From Maricaulis sp017643475 (GTDB lineage Bacteria; Pseudomonadota; Alphaproteobacteria; Caulobacterales; Maricaulaceae), in the NCBI RefSeq assembly GCF_047123815.1, contig NZ_CP138920.1:1302001-1366000 (forward strand): DNA of 64,000 nucleotides, read 5' to 3'. The position numbers and the translations under genes are program-made. Each line of letters opens with the position of its first letter. Within the stretch, counting starts at the first letter, position 1. Positions 51,620 through 58,815 of this stretch are shown here, one piece after another. The notes beneath the pieces were generated by a model, which was not told where the DNA came from, did no database searches, and saw nothing but the letters and a program-made list of their open reading frames with translations.

Positions 51620-51860
51620 CCACCTAAAGTTCAAGCCTCTCCATGAGAGCAGCTTGGCGTAGGTCTTTGAATCTGGATCGGCGTTCTAGGGGTCGGTCTT
51701 GGTTGAAGTGGTTGTGGACGAAGGCGTGGGCGGCGACGAACTTCTGGAGACTTTGTATTTGCCTGAACCGTGCTATCACCCGCTCCCGTCGTTGGAACGG
51801 TAGATGCGCGTTTTCCGCTCAGTTGTTCTCGTGCCGGTCGGTGAGCTTTAGTGCTTGGTT
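51620..51860 (-). pseudogene. C-terminal fragment of a different IS6-like transposase
   Basis: Minus-strand translation with one internal stop gives RHENN-stop-AENAHLPFQRRERVIARFRQIQSLQKFVAAHAFVHNHF, then RSRFKDLRQAALMERL. This parallels the NRAENSHQPLRRREK ... SLQKFAAIQSSVHNHF region of the resident element but is clearly diverged, so it is from another IS6-like element. No ends are recognised. Confidence 0.65.
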
Positions 51861-51943
51861 TCTCAGTGGGCCGGTTTAACCCTCATTAGAAATGCCATAT
51901 CCAAATTCAAAGCCAACAATCTCAGTCATGTTGAAAGAACGCG

Positions 51944-53035
51944 ATGGGTCTCGAACTTCCACTCTTCACCGTCCAGGGCACACCCCATCAGATGGGATTG
52001 GCTTATGGCATCCAATGCCGGGACATGATCAGCGCTTTCGTGGCTGATCGCGTCACTGCAGTGGAAACCTATCTACGCGAGCGCGGGCACTTGGGGACCG
52101 ACCCGCTATTTGAATGCGGTGCCGCATGCCTTGAACTTGTCCGCGACTTTGATCCAAACGGCTATATAGAGCACATGGGCATCGCGGAAGGTGCAGGGAT
52201 TGATCCGGTCAAGCTTTTCACCACCACCAACATGACCGATGTACGTGACATTATCCTGCTCCCCAGCGATCCGCTTGTGTCCGAGGATGAGGGATGTACC
52301 GCTGCGCTTTTGCCGCCGTCCATCAGTGCGAATGGCCATAGCCTGCAGGGGCAAACATGGGACCTCAATGGTCCGGATGTGGAGTATGTCATCGCGCTTC
52401 AACGGCTACCCGATGAGGGACCGGAAACGTTGTCTGTGACCTGTGCAGGATGCCAATCCTTGATGGGCATGAACCAGCACGGCATTACCGTAGGAACAAC
52501 CAATTTAAAAACACGCGGCGCGAAAGTCGGCATCCCCTACCTGTCTGTGCTACATAAAGCGCTCAACCAAACCAGCTTTCAGGAAGCAAGCCGCGTTGTA
52601 GAGGCAGCACCGGTTGCAAGCGCGCATTCCTACTTCATTGGCAGCGCGGACGGAGCAATAGAATGGGAAAAAACCGCGCATTCCTCCCACGCACGCTCGA
52701 CCCGTGATGGCGCACTAGTCCGTACCAATCACTGCCTGGTTGAGGGTAATATCGCGCTTGAAGAAGACCTCTCACCAAGCACCTATCAGCGCTATCAGCG
52801 CATGCAGGCGCTATTGGGGGCCTCAGACCAACATACGGTGTCCACCCTCAAAGCATTGTTCACCGACCGAGCGGACGGGCGGCTGAGCATCAATCGTTTT
52901 GCGGAAGACAATTCCGGTGCGACGACGAATGCAGTCGTTGCATTTAACCCCGCCGAGCTTGAATTCTGGGCCTGCCGCGGACAAGCCAACCGAGGCGTCT
53001 GGACCCAGCTAGAATTTGAGCGCAGAGTTGGGTAG
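51944..53035 (+). CDS. C45-family (acyl-CoA:6-APA acyltransferase-like) autoproteolytic hydrolase
   Basis: The protein has 363 residues and resembles the C45 family of Ntn hydrolases: an N-terminal G-x-PHQMGLAYG segment, then DEGCTAALL, where the Cys would become the N-terminal nucleophile after self-cleavage (about residue 111), followed by GQTWDLN and GMNQHGITVGTTNL. Family members form or break amide bonds of acyl side chains, as in penicillin acylation, and many have unknown substrates. There is no signal peptide. It lies alone between IS6-family copies D and E, so it is probably island cargo. Function beyond the family is not deducible. Confidence 0.8.
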   Translation: MGLELPLFTVQGTPHQMGLAYGIQCRDMISAFVADRVTAVETYLRERGHLGTDPLFECGAACLELVRDFDPNGYIEHMGIAEGAGIDPVKLFTTTNMTDVRDIILLPSDPLVSEDEGCTAALLPPSISANGHSLQGQTWDLNGPDVEYVIALQRLPDEGPETLSVTCAGCQSLMGMNQHGITVGTTNLKTRGAKVGIPYLSVLHKALNQTSFQEASRVVEAAPVASAHSYFIGSADGAIEWEKTAHSSHARSTRDGALVRTNHCLVEGNIALEEDLSPSTYQRYQRMQALLGASDQHTVSTLKALFTDRADGRLSINRFAEDNSGATTNAVVAFNPAELEFWACRGQANRGVWTQLEFERRVG

Positions 53036-53083
53036 TTGGCATTACGGCTACTAGAGCATTTTCATTCGAATCGCGGTCGTATC

Positions 53084-53891
53084 GGTGGTGTCAGACAAAA
53101 CCGGATCGGTCTCGAAAGACCGGATTTGATCCTAGCTCAGGCCGCGAGTTGACGCCATTCGGCTAAGGCGGTGGAGCGGTTCTCCTTGAAGTCTGATCGA
53201 GAGTAAAAGTGACGTTCGAGATTAAAGTGGTTATGGACGGACGATTGGATGGCGGCGAACTTTTGAAGACTTTGCATCGATCTGAACCGCGTCATTGTTT
53301 TTTCTCGCCGCCGCAAGGGTTGATGTGAGTTTTCGGCCCTGTTGTTGAGCCGCCTCCCCGTCTCTTGGCGGCTCGAATTTCCAAGCTCGCGAAGCGCGGA
53401 CCTGTAGGACGGAAGTTTGTCGGTGACGACAACCTCGGGCCGACCATAGCGCTTCATCGCCTGGCGCAGAAACTTCAATGCAGCCTTGCGATTCCGCGTC
53501 TTGGTGACATACGCCTCAAGCACTTCGCCTTCGTGATCGACGGCGCGCCAAAGATAGTGAAGCTCGCCGTTTATGCGCACGAAAACCTCGTCGAGGTGCC
53601 AAGCCCAATTCGAGTAGTGCCCCTCCCGAACGCGTCGATTGCGGATCGACTTCGCGAACATCGGACCGAACCGGTTCCACCAGAAACGCACTGTCTCATA
53701 CGTGATGTCGATACCGCGCTCGTGCAGCAGATCTTCAACATTGCGCAGCGAGAGCGGGAAGCGGATATACATCATCACCGCAAGGCGAATGATCTCGGGC
53801 GAAGTCTTGAAATACCGGAACGGATTGCGCATCGGAAAACGCTACGAAATCACGACGACGCGCTCAAACCAATTTTCCTCTGACAACGCCC
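53084..53891 (-). mobile_element. IS6-family insertion sequence, copy E (intact, 808 bp)
   Basis: Terminal repeats are GGTGGTGTCAGACAAAACCGG on the left and, read inward on the right, GGGCGTTGTCAGAGGAAAATTG. The right end truncates a lipoprotein gene. No matching flanking duplication is seen. The orientation matches all other copies in the window. Confidence 0.87.
53137..53832 (-). CDS. IS6-family transposase (copy E)
   Basis: The protein has 231 residues and is uninterrupted, opening MRNPFRYFKTSPEIIRLAV. The DDE triad lies in WHLDEVFVRI, VVTDKLPSYRSAL and NRAENSHQPLRRREK. It differs from copies C and F at scattered positions, for example NRRVREGHYSNW. It is presumably functional and able to act on the dead copies nearby. 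Confidence 0.92.
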   Translation of the reverse strand: MRNPFRYFKTSPEIIRLAVMMYIRFPLSLRNVEDLLHERGIDITYETVRFWWNRFGPMFAKSIRNRRVREGHYSNWAWHLDEVFVRINGELHYLWRAVDHEGEVLEAYVTKTRNRKAALKFLRQAMKRYGRPEVVVTDKLPSYRSALRELGNSSRQETGRRLNNRAENSHQPLRRREKTMTRFRSMQSLQKFAAIQSSVHNHFNLERHFYSRSDFKENRSTALAEWRQLAA

Positions 53892-54039
53892 TTGCGGGAG
53901 TGTCATGCGGCGTGGCCTCCGCAGCTTCGTCAGGAGCAATTGGGTGATCGGGAGCACTTTCAGAGCAGGCACCCAGGCTACCCAACAGAGCTGCGGCGCT
54001 GACGCCACTCCAGATCTTCGAAGTTCGGCGAATTGACAT
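53892..54039 (-). pseudogene. Lipoprotein gene truncated by IS6-family copy E
   Basis: From the ATG at 54039 the frame encodes a lipoprotein signal (MSIRRTSKIWSGVSAAALLGSLGAC) and about 23 more residues (SESAPDHPIAPDEAAEATPHDTPAR) before running into the IS end at 53891. The rest of the protein is missing. The exported part is too short to classify. Confidence 0.75.
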
Positions 54040-54138
54040 GGTTGCACCCCCGGAGATTTCACTACCAATTGTGGTGCTTACTACTTGCTTATGATAATCG
54101 TTCGCAAGAAGAAATTTCAGCCGCGGCGGATTTTCCCA

Positions 54139-54639
54139 TCAATGCAACGCCGAGGACTGAACGAGCCCAAGCGACCGTGTTGCAGGTTTTCGTGCCGCAC
54201 TACGAGTGATTTCGCATTCGATAACAAGCAGCTCCGCATTTCGGAAGTGGTGGCCCAGTCGTTCCATGATCTCGATGACCTCATTTGAGGGCGGGCGCCC
54301 GAAGAGCCATTCCAGGTGGGACGACATAGTTGGCACATCACCCCTCAGAGCCGCCGCCAGCGTACACACAAGGGTCAACTCGTCAGGTGTAATCCGTGCG
54401 GACCCGGGCGCGGAGAGTGTTACTTTCCGGCGCCCCTCCCAGCCCAGAGCGCTGACCAGCTCGGCCAGCCCAGCCAAGACATCACCTGACGCATGACCAA
54501 ATCCGTCGCGAAATGTCCTGCGAAGTGTGCAACATCCACCTGCGCCACGCGCGAGGGCCCGAAACCCGAGCATGAAGTAGCCTGCCCCCATCCCGAGTTC
54601 AGGCAGGAAAAGGTTGGAAAGGAGCCGCGATTTAGCCAT
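54139..54639 (-). CDS. Protein of unknown function coupled to a methyltransferase
   Basis: The protein has 166 residues from the ATG at 54639, whose A overlaps the TGA of the methyltransferase gene (TGATG); GGAGG lies upstream. The N-terminus (MAKSRLLSNLFLPELGMGAGYFMLGFRALARGAGGCCTLRRTF) is partly hydrophobic. The C-terminal part (ITPDELTLVCTLAAALRGDVPTMSSHLEWLFGRPPSNEVIEIMERLGHHF) looks helical. I do not recognise a family. Coupling suggests a shared role with the methyltransferase. Confidence 0.65.
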   Translation of the reverse strand: MAKSRLLSNLFLPELGMGAGYFMLGFRALARGAGGCCTLRRTFRDGFGHASGDVLAGLAELVSALGWEGRRKVTLSAPGSARITPDELTLVCTLAAALRGDVPTMSSHLEWLFGRPPSNEVIEIMERLGHHFRNAELLVIECEITRSAARKPATRSLGLVQSSALH

Positions 54640-55400
54640 CAGCGCAGTTCCTCCACGTCGGGCGCGGGTAGTGTGCGTTCCAACTTGCGCCATAACCAGC
54701 ACTCAATGCCGAGCGCAGAAAAGATAAGCGTGGGTCGCTCGAAGCCCACCTCAGACATCAAGACAGATTGCTGTCCCGGTGCGAGGGGATGCAACTCGCT
54801 TGCCAATCTGTCCAATGTTTGGGAGCCATGCGATTGATCGCCGCTCATGTCGAGCAACCAATTGGAGTAGCTTGAGCGAAGGTCGAAAAGTCGTGTTGTG
54901 AGATCCGCGATAAGTAGTGGGGCGCCGGGCTCTAGTACTTCCGCGAGCTTTGAAAGGTACGCCCCCTTTTCCCCTGTTTCCACCGGCATGAAGTGAGACA
55001 CGAACAAGCTCGTCGCTCCTGCAAACGGTTCGGAGAAATGGGCATCCTCAAGGGCGCACCGACTAAATGCGGTGCGCTCTGAGACGCCCGTATGTTCCGC
55101 ACGGCGACGCGCGACATCGAGCATGTCCTTTGAAGGGTCCAGGCCTCTCACTCGCCAGTGGATGGACTGATAGGCAAGTTCGACAAGTTCCGCGCCGGTC
55201 CCAGCCCCTGCGACAAGCACGTTAGCTGGGCGATCCCCAATTTCGCTGAGCATCACGGGGCCGACCAGTTCCAATAACGCGGAATATCCTGGAACCAAGC
55301 GTCGGATATCACGATCATAGTCTCTCGCCCGTGCTCCGGAAAACTTGGAAACTATGAATCGGTTTGCAGTGTGATTGCGAATAATCGTTGGCGGGTTCAT
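54639..55400 (-). CDS. Class I SAM-dependent methyltransferase
   Basis: The protein has 253 residues. The SAM-binding motif I is NVLVAGAGTGAELVELA, motif II is RVRGLDPSKDMLDVARRRA, and post-motifs are ATSLFVSHFMPVETGEKGAYLSKLAEVLEPGAPLLIADLT. The substrate is unknown. It heads a two-gene unit with the unknown protein at 54139 and lies between IS6-family copies E and F. A GGAG precedes the ATG. It could act on a small molecule or quinone-like compound; no substrate-specific feature was recognised. Confidence 0.85.
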   Translation of the reverse strand: MNPPTIIRNHTANRFIVSKFSGARARDYDRDIRRLVPGYSALLELVGPVMLSEIGDRPANVLVAGAGTGAELVELAYQSIHWRVRGLDPSKDMLDVARRRAEHTGVSERTAFSRCALEDAHFSEPFAGATSLFVSHFMPVETGEKGAYLSKLAEVLEPGAPLLIADLTTRLFDLRSSYSNWLLDMSGDQSHGSQTLDRLASELHPLAPGQQSVLMSEVGFERPTLIFSALGIECWLWRKLERTLPAPDVEELR

Positions 55401-55469
55401 GAAAACTCCGATGCGACGCGAACATGATAATGAGATTTATTCGCAATAATTCAAGTCAGTCGTTCAACC

Positions 55470-56276
55470 GGTGCTGTCAGACGAAAACGGATCGGTCTCG
55501 AAAGACCGAGATCGAACCTAACTCAGGCCGCGAGTTGACGCCATTCGGCCAGGGCTTGAGTACGGTTTTCCTTGAAATCTTCGCGGCGGTAGAAATGACG
55601 TTCAAGGTTGAAGTGGTTGTGGATGCAGGACTGGACGGCGGCGAACTTTTGAAGACTTCGCATCGACCTGAACCGGTTCATGATTTTCTCTCGCCGGCGC
55701 AGCGGCTGATGCGAGTTTTCAGCTCTGTTGTTCAGCCACCTCGCGGTCGCCTGGCGATGCGCAATTCCCAGATCACGAAGCGCCGCCTTGTCGGACGGTA
55801 GCTTGTCAGTGACGACTTGATCCGGCGCCCCATATCGCTTCATCGCCTTACGCAGAAACTTTAGCGCAGTCTTGCGATCCCGCCGCTTGGTGACAAACGC
55901 TTCAAGCACTTCACCCTCATGATCGACGGCCCGCCAGAGATAGTGGAGTTCGCCGTTTATCCGGACGAAAACTTCGTCGAGATACCAGGTCCAGTTTGAG
56001 TAGTTAGTGTTCTGGAGGCGGCGTCTTCGGATCGACTTCGCGAAAAGTGGACCGAACCAGTTCCACCAGAAACGCACTGTCTCATGCGTGATGTCGATGC
56101 CGCGCTCGTGCAGCAGATCTTCGACGTTCCTCAGCGAAAGCGGGAAGCGGATGTACATCATCACGGCCAGGCGGATGATTTCGGGTGAAGTTTTAAAGTA
56201 TCGGAACGGATTGCGCATCGCGCGACGCTAGGAAACTGGCGCTCCACTCTCAAGCCAGAGTTCCTCTGACACTGCC
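55470..56276 (-). mobile_element. IS6-family insertion sequence, copy F (intact, 807 bp)
   Basis: Terminal repeats are GGTGCTGTCAGACGAAAACGG on the left and, read inward on the right, GGCAGTGTCAGAGGAACTCTGG. It is the last copy of the array; beyond it begins the LacI-symporter-receptor locus. Confidence 0.87.
55523..56218 (-). CDS. IS6-family transposase (copy F)
   Basis: The protein has 231 residues, uninterrupted, with WYLDEVFVRI, VVTDKLPSDKAAL and NRAENSHQPLRRREK carrying the DDE triad. The second motif has SD where copies C and E have SY, and HLDE is YLDE here. It is otherwise very close to copies C and E and presumably functional. Confidence 0.92.
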   Translation of the reverse strand: MRNPFRYFKTSPEIIRLAVMMYIRFPLSLRNVEDLLHERGIDITHETVRFWWNWFGPLFAKSIRRRRLQNTNYSNWTWYLDEVFVRINGELHYLWRAVDHEGEVLEAFVTKRRDRKTALKFLRKAMKRYGAPDQVVTDKLPSDKAALRDLGIAHRQATARWLNNRAENSHQPLRRREKIMNRFRSMRSLQKFAAVQSCIHNHFNLERHFYRREDFKENRTQALAEWRQLAA

Positions 56277-56310
56277 GTTTTTACGCTGACCGCGCCGCCC
56301 CGCCAATCCT

Positions 56311-57327
56311 CTAGATCCGGGCGACAGAATCCCGCTCGATCAGCTTGTAGTCGAGACATTCGACCACGCCTGAGGACTCATCCTCCCCGAGTGACTCGAT
56401 CAATCTGGCAACGGCAACCGCACCGTATTCGAGCAAGGGCTGGCGTACTGTCGTCAGGGCTGGCCAAGTCTTGTCGGCGATCTCGGAATCATCGAACCCT
56501 ACAACAGAGAGTTCTCCCGGAACTGACACCCCCAGACGATGCGCAGCCATGATGATGCCGGCGGCCATGTCGTCATTCGCCGCAAAAACCGCGGTGGGTC
56601 GGTCCTTGCGTTTGAGCAGCTCATCACCCGCCTTCAGCCCCGACGCGAATTCGAACGTTCCCGGCAGCACCAGTTCGGAGCGGAAGGGCAAGCCCGCAGC
56701 CTCCAGAGCCTCGCGATATCCCTTGAAACGTTCCTGGGTGGCGTTCTGGTCTTCCTTGCCACGCTGGAAGGCTATGGATTTGTGCCCGTGATCAATCAGG
56801 TAACGGGTCAGATCGCGCGCCGCGGCGCGCTCGTCGATCATGACGGTGCGCACGGAACCGCTAAGGTCGTGCGGCCCCACACGGGCGATGCGAACGTCAA
56901 ACTCACTGAGCACCTCTGCCAGCCGGTCGTCATTGGACAGAGGCGGAACCAGCAACAGCCCGTCCGGCCGGCTCGCTTCCATCAATTTGGAAAACTTCGC
57001 GTGCAACTGGCCCCAATCCAGATCGGCGATATTCTCCACCAGTGAGATCATGAGATGATACCCCTTCTCCTGGCAGGCCTGGACCGCGCCAAACTGGACC
57101 GCGTTCACATAACTCGACCGGTGCGAGTGGGAGATCATGTGGATGGAATAGCTCCGCCGGCCACGCAATTGCCGGGCCGAGGTCGAGGGCACATACCCTA
57201 CCTCTTCAGCTGCCTTTCGCACCCGCTCGCGCAGATCCTCTTTCACATGCGGTTCGTTGTTCAGGACACGCGAAACCGTCTTGATCGACACACCTGCCTT
57301 TTCGGCAACATCCACCATGCGAGCCAT
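56311..57327 (-). CDS. LacI-family transcriptional regulator
   Basis: The protein has 338 residues. The N-terminal helix-turn-helix (MARMVDVAEKAGVSIKTVSR) and hinge (VGYVPSTSARQLRGRRS) precede a periplasmic-binding-protein-like domain (PDGLLLVPPLSNDD, YLIDHGHKSIAFQRG, PTAVFAANDDMAAGIIMAAHRLG, LSVVGFDDSEIADKTWPALTTVRQP). A GGAGG site lies before the ATG. It follows the sugar symporter gene by 17 bases in the same direction, so the repressor is likely made with its target. The operator candidates at 58729 and 61885 are its probable sites. Confidence 0.95.
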   Translation of the reverse strand: MARMVDVAEKAGVSIKTVSRVLNNEPHVKEDLRERVRKAAEEVGYVPSTSARQLRGRRSYSIHMISHSHRSSYVNAVQFGAVQACQEKGYHLMISLVENIADLDWGQLHAKFSKLMEASRPDGLLLVPPLSNDDRLAEVLSEFDVRIARVGPHDLSGSVRTVMIDERAAARDLTRYLIDHGHKSIAFQRGKEDQNATQERFKGYREALEAAGLPFRSELVLPGTFEFASGLKAGDELLKRKDRPTAVFAANDDMAAGIIMAAHRLGVSVPGELSVVGFDDSEIADKTWPALTTVRQPLLEYGAVAVARLIESLGEDESSGVVECLDYKLIERDSVARI

Positions 57328-57344
57328 GCGCGGGACCTCCGGGT

Positions 57345-58670
57345 CTAGCTATTCCTGATGCGGTCGACGATTTCCGCATGCAGTGTTCGATTGAGCGGTA
57401 GTTGGGACAGCATCAGCGAGGAGAGAAACAGCAGAATGGCCGGTGCTGCGAAGATGTAAAGCTGTAAATACCCTGCCGTTTCAGTCGTTTGCTGTTCAAG
57501 TCCGGTATCATAGCCAATCCAGGTCAAGACCATGCCGACGATCAGCCCCATCAAACCGCCCGCGGACTTCTGAACCAGCAGGACCGACCCGAACACCGCG
57601 CCTTCATTTCGCTTGCCGCTCTGCCACTGGCCGTATTCGACGGTGTCAGGCACCAGAGCCCAGACCAGAACGCCAAAGCCGCCAAAGCCGATCCCGTAAA
57701 GCAGGATCTGCAGGGGAACACCGGCAACCAGAACAGGCTGTGTCAGCGCCAGCCAGAGACCGCCACCGATCACGATCCAGCACGCAGCGACCCAGGCGCG
57801 CTTCTTCCCATACCGATGCACTGCCATGGTCCAGACCGGGACCGACAACAGGATGGCGATCGCATAGATTGTCAGCACGGTCTCCTTGGCCGCAAAGACG
57901 TGTGCGTGTGCCTCGATGTAGAAGGCGAGTGTGATCTGGAAGGTCGCGCCGGCTGCCGATTGAAGGAAGATCGCGCCGAGCAGGACGCCCAGCGCCGAAT
58001 TGGACAGGATCGCCTTCACGAACGCTGCCATGGAGAAATCGCTCTCCTGAGATGTACCGAGCTCTTCTTCCTTCGTTGCGAAGAAACATACTGCCAAGGC
58101 GATCGTGGCCAGAAAACCGCCTACCAGAGCTGCAATCAGAAAACCGCCCGGCGCCGTGTCGGAGCCATCGCCGAAATGCCGGACAATGGGGAACCAAGTG
58201 CCGGAAATGGCAAACAGGCCGAGGAAGGCAAATCCCATCCTCGTGCCCGAAAGCAGGGTCCGCTCACCGCTGTCATAACTCAAGCGAGAGGCTAGCGCGG
58301 CGTAAGGAACTGCGACCAGCGTGTAGCAGGTGCGGAACAACATGTGCGCTGCCACCATGAAAAGGAAGAGCATTAGCCCCTCGAGGGGTGGGATCCAGAA
58401 GAGCAGGACGAAACACAAGCCCAACAGCGTTCCGCCGCCCAACAGATAGGGGCGATAGGTACCCCAGCGTGTCCGTGTTTTCTGCGCCCAGTTAGCAACG
58501 GCCACATCGGACACCGCGTCCCACATCGTACCGATGAAATAGATCAACCCGGCCTGGTTAGGTGGCAGCCCTACGACCTCGGCATACCAGAACACAAGGA
58601 TCAGCGAGAGCGCATTCCAGTAGATGTTCAGTCCGAAATCACCAACGCCATATCCAAGATAGGTCCGCAA
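57345..58670 (-). CDS. GPH-family sugar:cation symporter (MFS)
   Basis: The protein has 441 residues, starting at a TTG at 58670: an in-frame stop lies just upstream, no ATG is available until about residue 49, and GGAG sits five bases before the TTG. It has 12 membrane helices. LGYGVGDFGLNIYWNALSLILVFWYAEVVGLPPNQAGLIYFIGTMWDAVSD and RWGTYRPYLLGG are signatures of the glycoside-pentoside-hexuronide group. It should import a glycoside across the inner membrane after the TonB receptor brings it through the outer one. It is co-directional with the LacI gene. Confidence 0.9.
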   Translation of the reverse strand: MRTYLGYGVGDFGLNIYWNALSLILVFWYAEVVGLPPNQAGLIYFIGTMWDAVSDVAVANWAQKTRTRWGTYRPYLLGGGTLLGLCFVLLFWIPPLEGLMLFLFMVAAHMLFRTCYTLVAVPYAALASRLSYDSGERTLLSGTRMGFAFLGLFAISGTWFPIVRHFGDGSDTAPGGFLIAALVGGFLATIALAVCFFATKEEELGTSQESDFSMAAFVKAILSNSALGVLLGAIFLQSAAGATFQITLAFYIEAHAHVFAAKETVLTIYAIAILLSVPVWTMAVHRYGKKRAWVAACWIVIGGGLWLALTQPVLVAGVPLQILLYGIGFGGFGVLVWALVPDTVEYGQWQSGKRNEGAVFGSVLLVQKSAGGLMGLIVGMVLTWIGYDTGLEQQTTETAGYLQLYIFAAPAILLFLSSLMLSQLPLNRTLHAEIVDRIRNS

Positions 58671-58728
58671 GCCCGCTCCATTTCAGAATCAAATACTTCC
58701 CGTCACATGTTGCGTGGATCGCCCGGGC

Positions 58729-58744
58729 ATTGTCCACCGTTGTC
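58729..58744. promoter_or_regulatory. Candidate LacI-type operator upstream of the sugar symporter
   Basis: The minus strand reads GACAACGGTGGACAAT, matching 14 of 16 bases of the site before the GH17 pair (2653-2668) and the GACA-N-CG-N-TG half of the palindrome at 61885. It lies about 59 bases before the symporter start, between it and the receptor terminator. Confidence 0.4.
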
Positions 58745-58748
58745 GGGC

Positions 58749-58787
58749 AGGAAAAGAAAGGGCGGCGGGTTGCTTTAACCCGCCGCC
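58749..58787 (-). terminator. Rho-independent terminator of the TonB receptor gene
   Basis: On the minus strand a GGCGGCGGGTT / AACCCGCCGCC hairpin (forward 58761-58787) is followed by CTTTCTTTTCC. It lies 29 bases after the receptor stop and separates receptor from symporter transcription. Confidence 0.85.
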
Positions 58788-58815
58788 AGTTACCCTAGAG
58801 AGAGGGTGCAAGCGT

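Noticed and set aside
41389..56276. Classical compound transposon with resistance genes
   Set aside because: The copies lie in direct orientation with mixed cargo, but no antibiotic or metal resistance gene is present and no flanking target duplications were seen.
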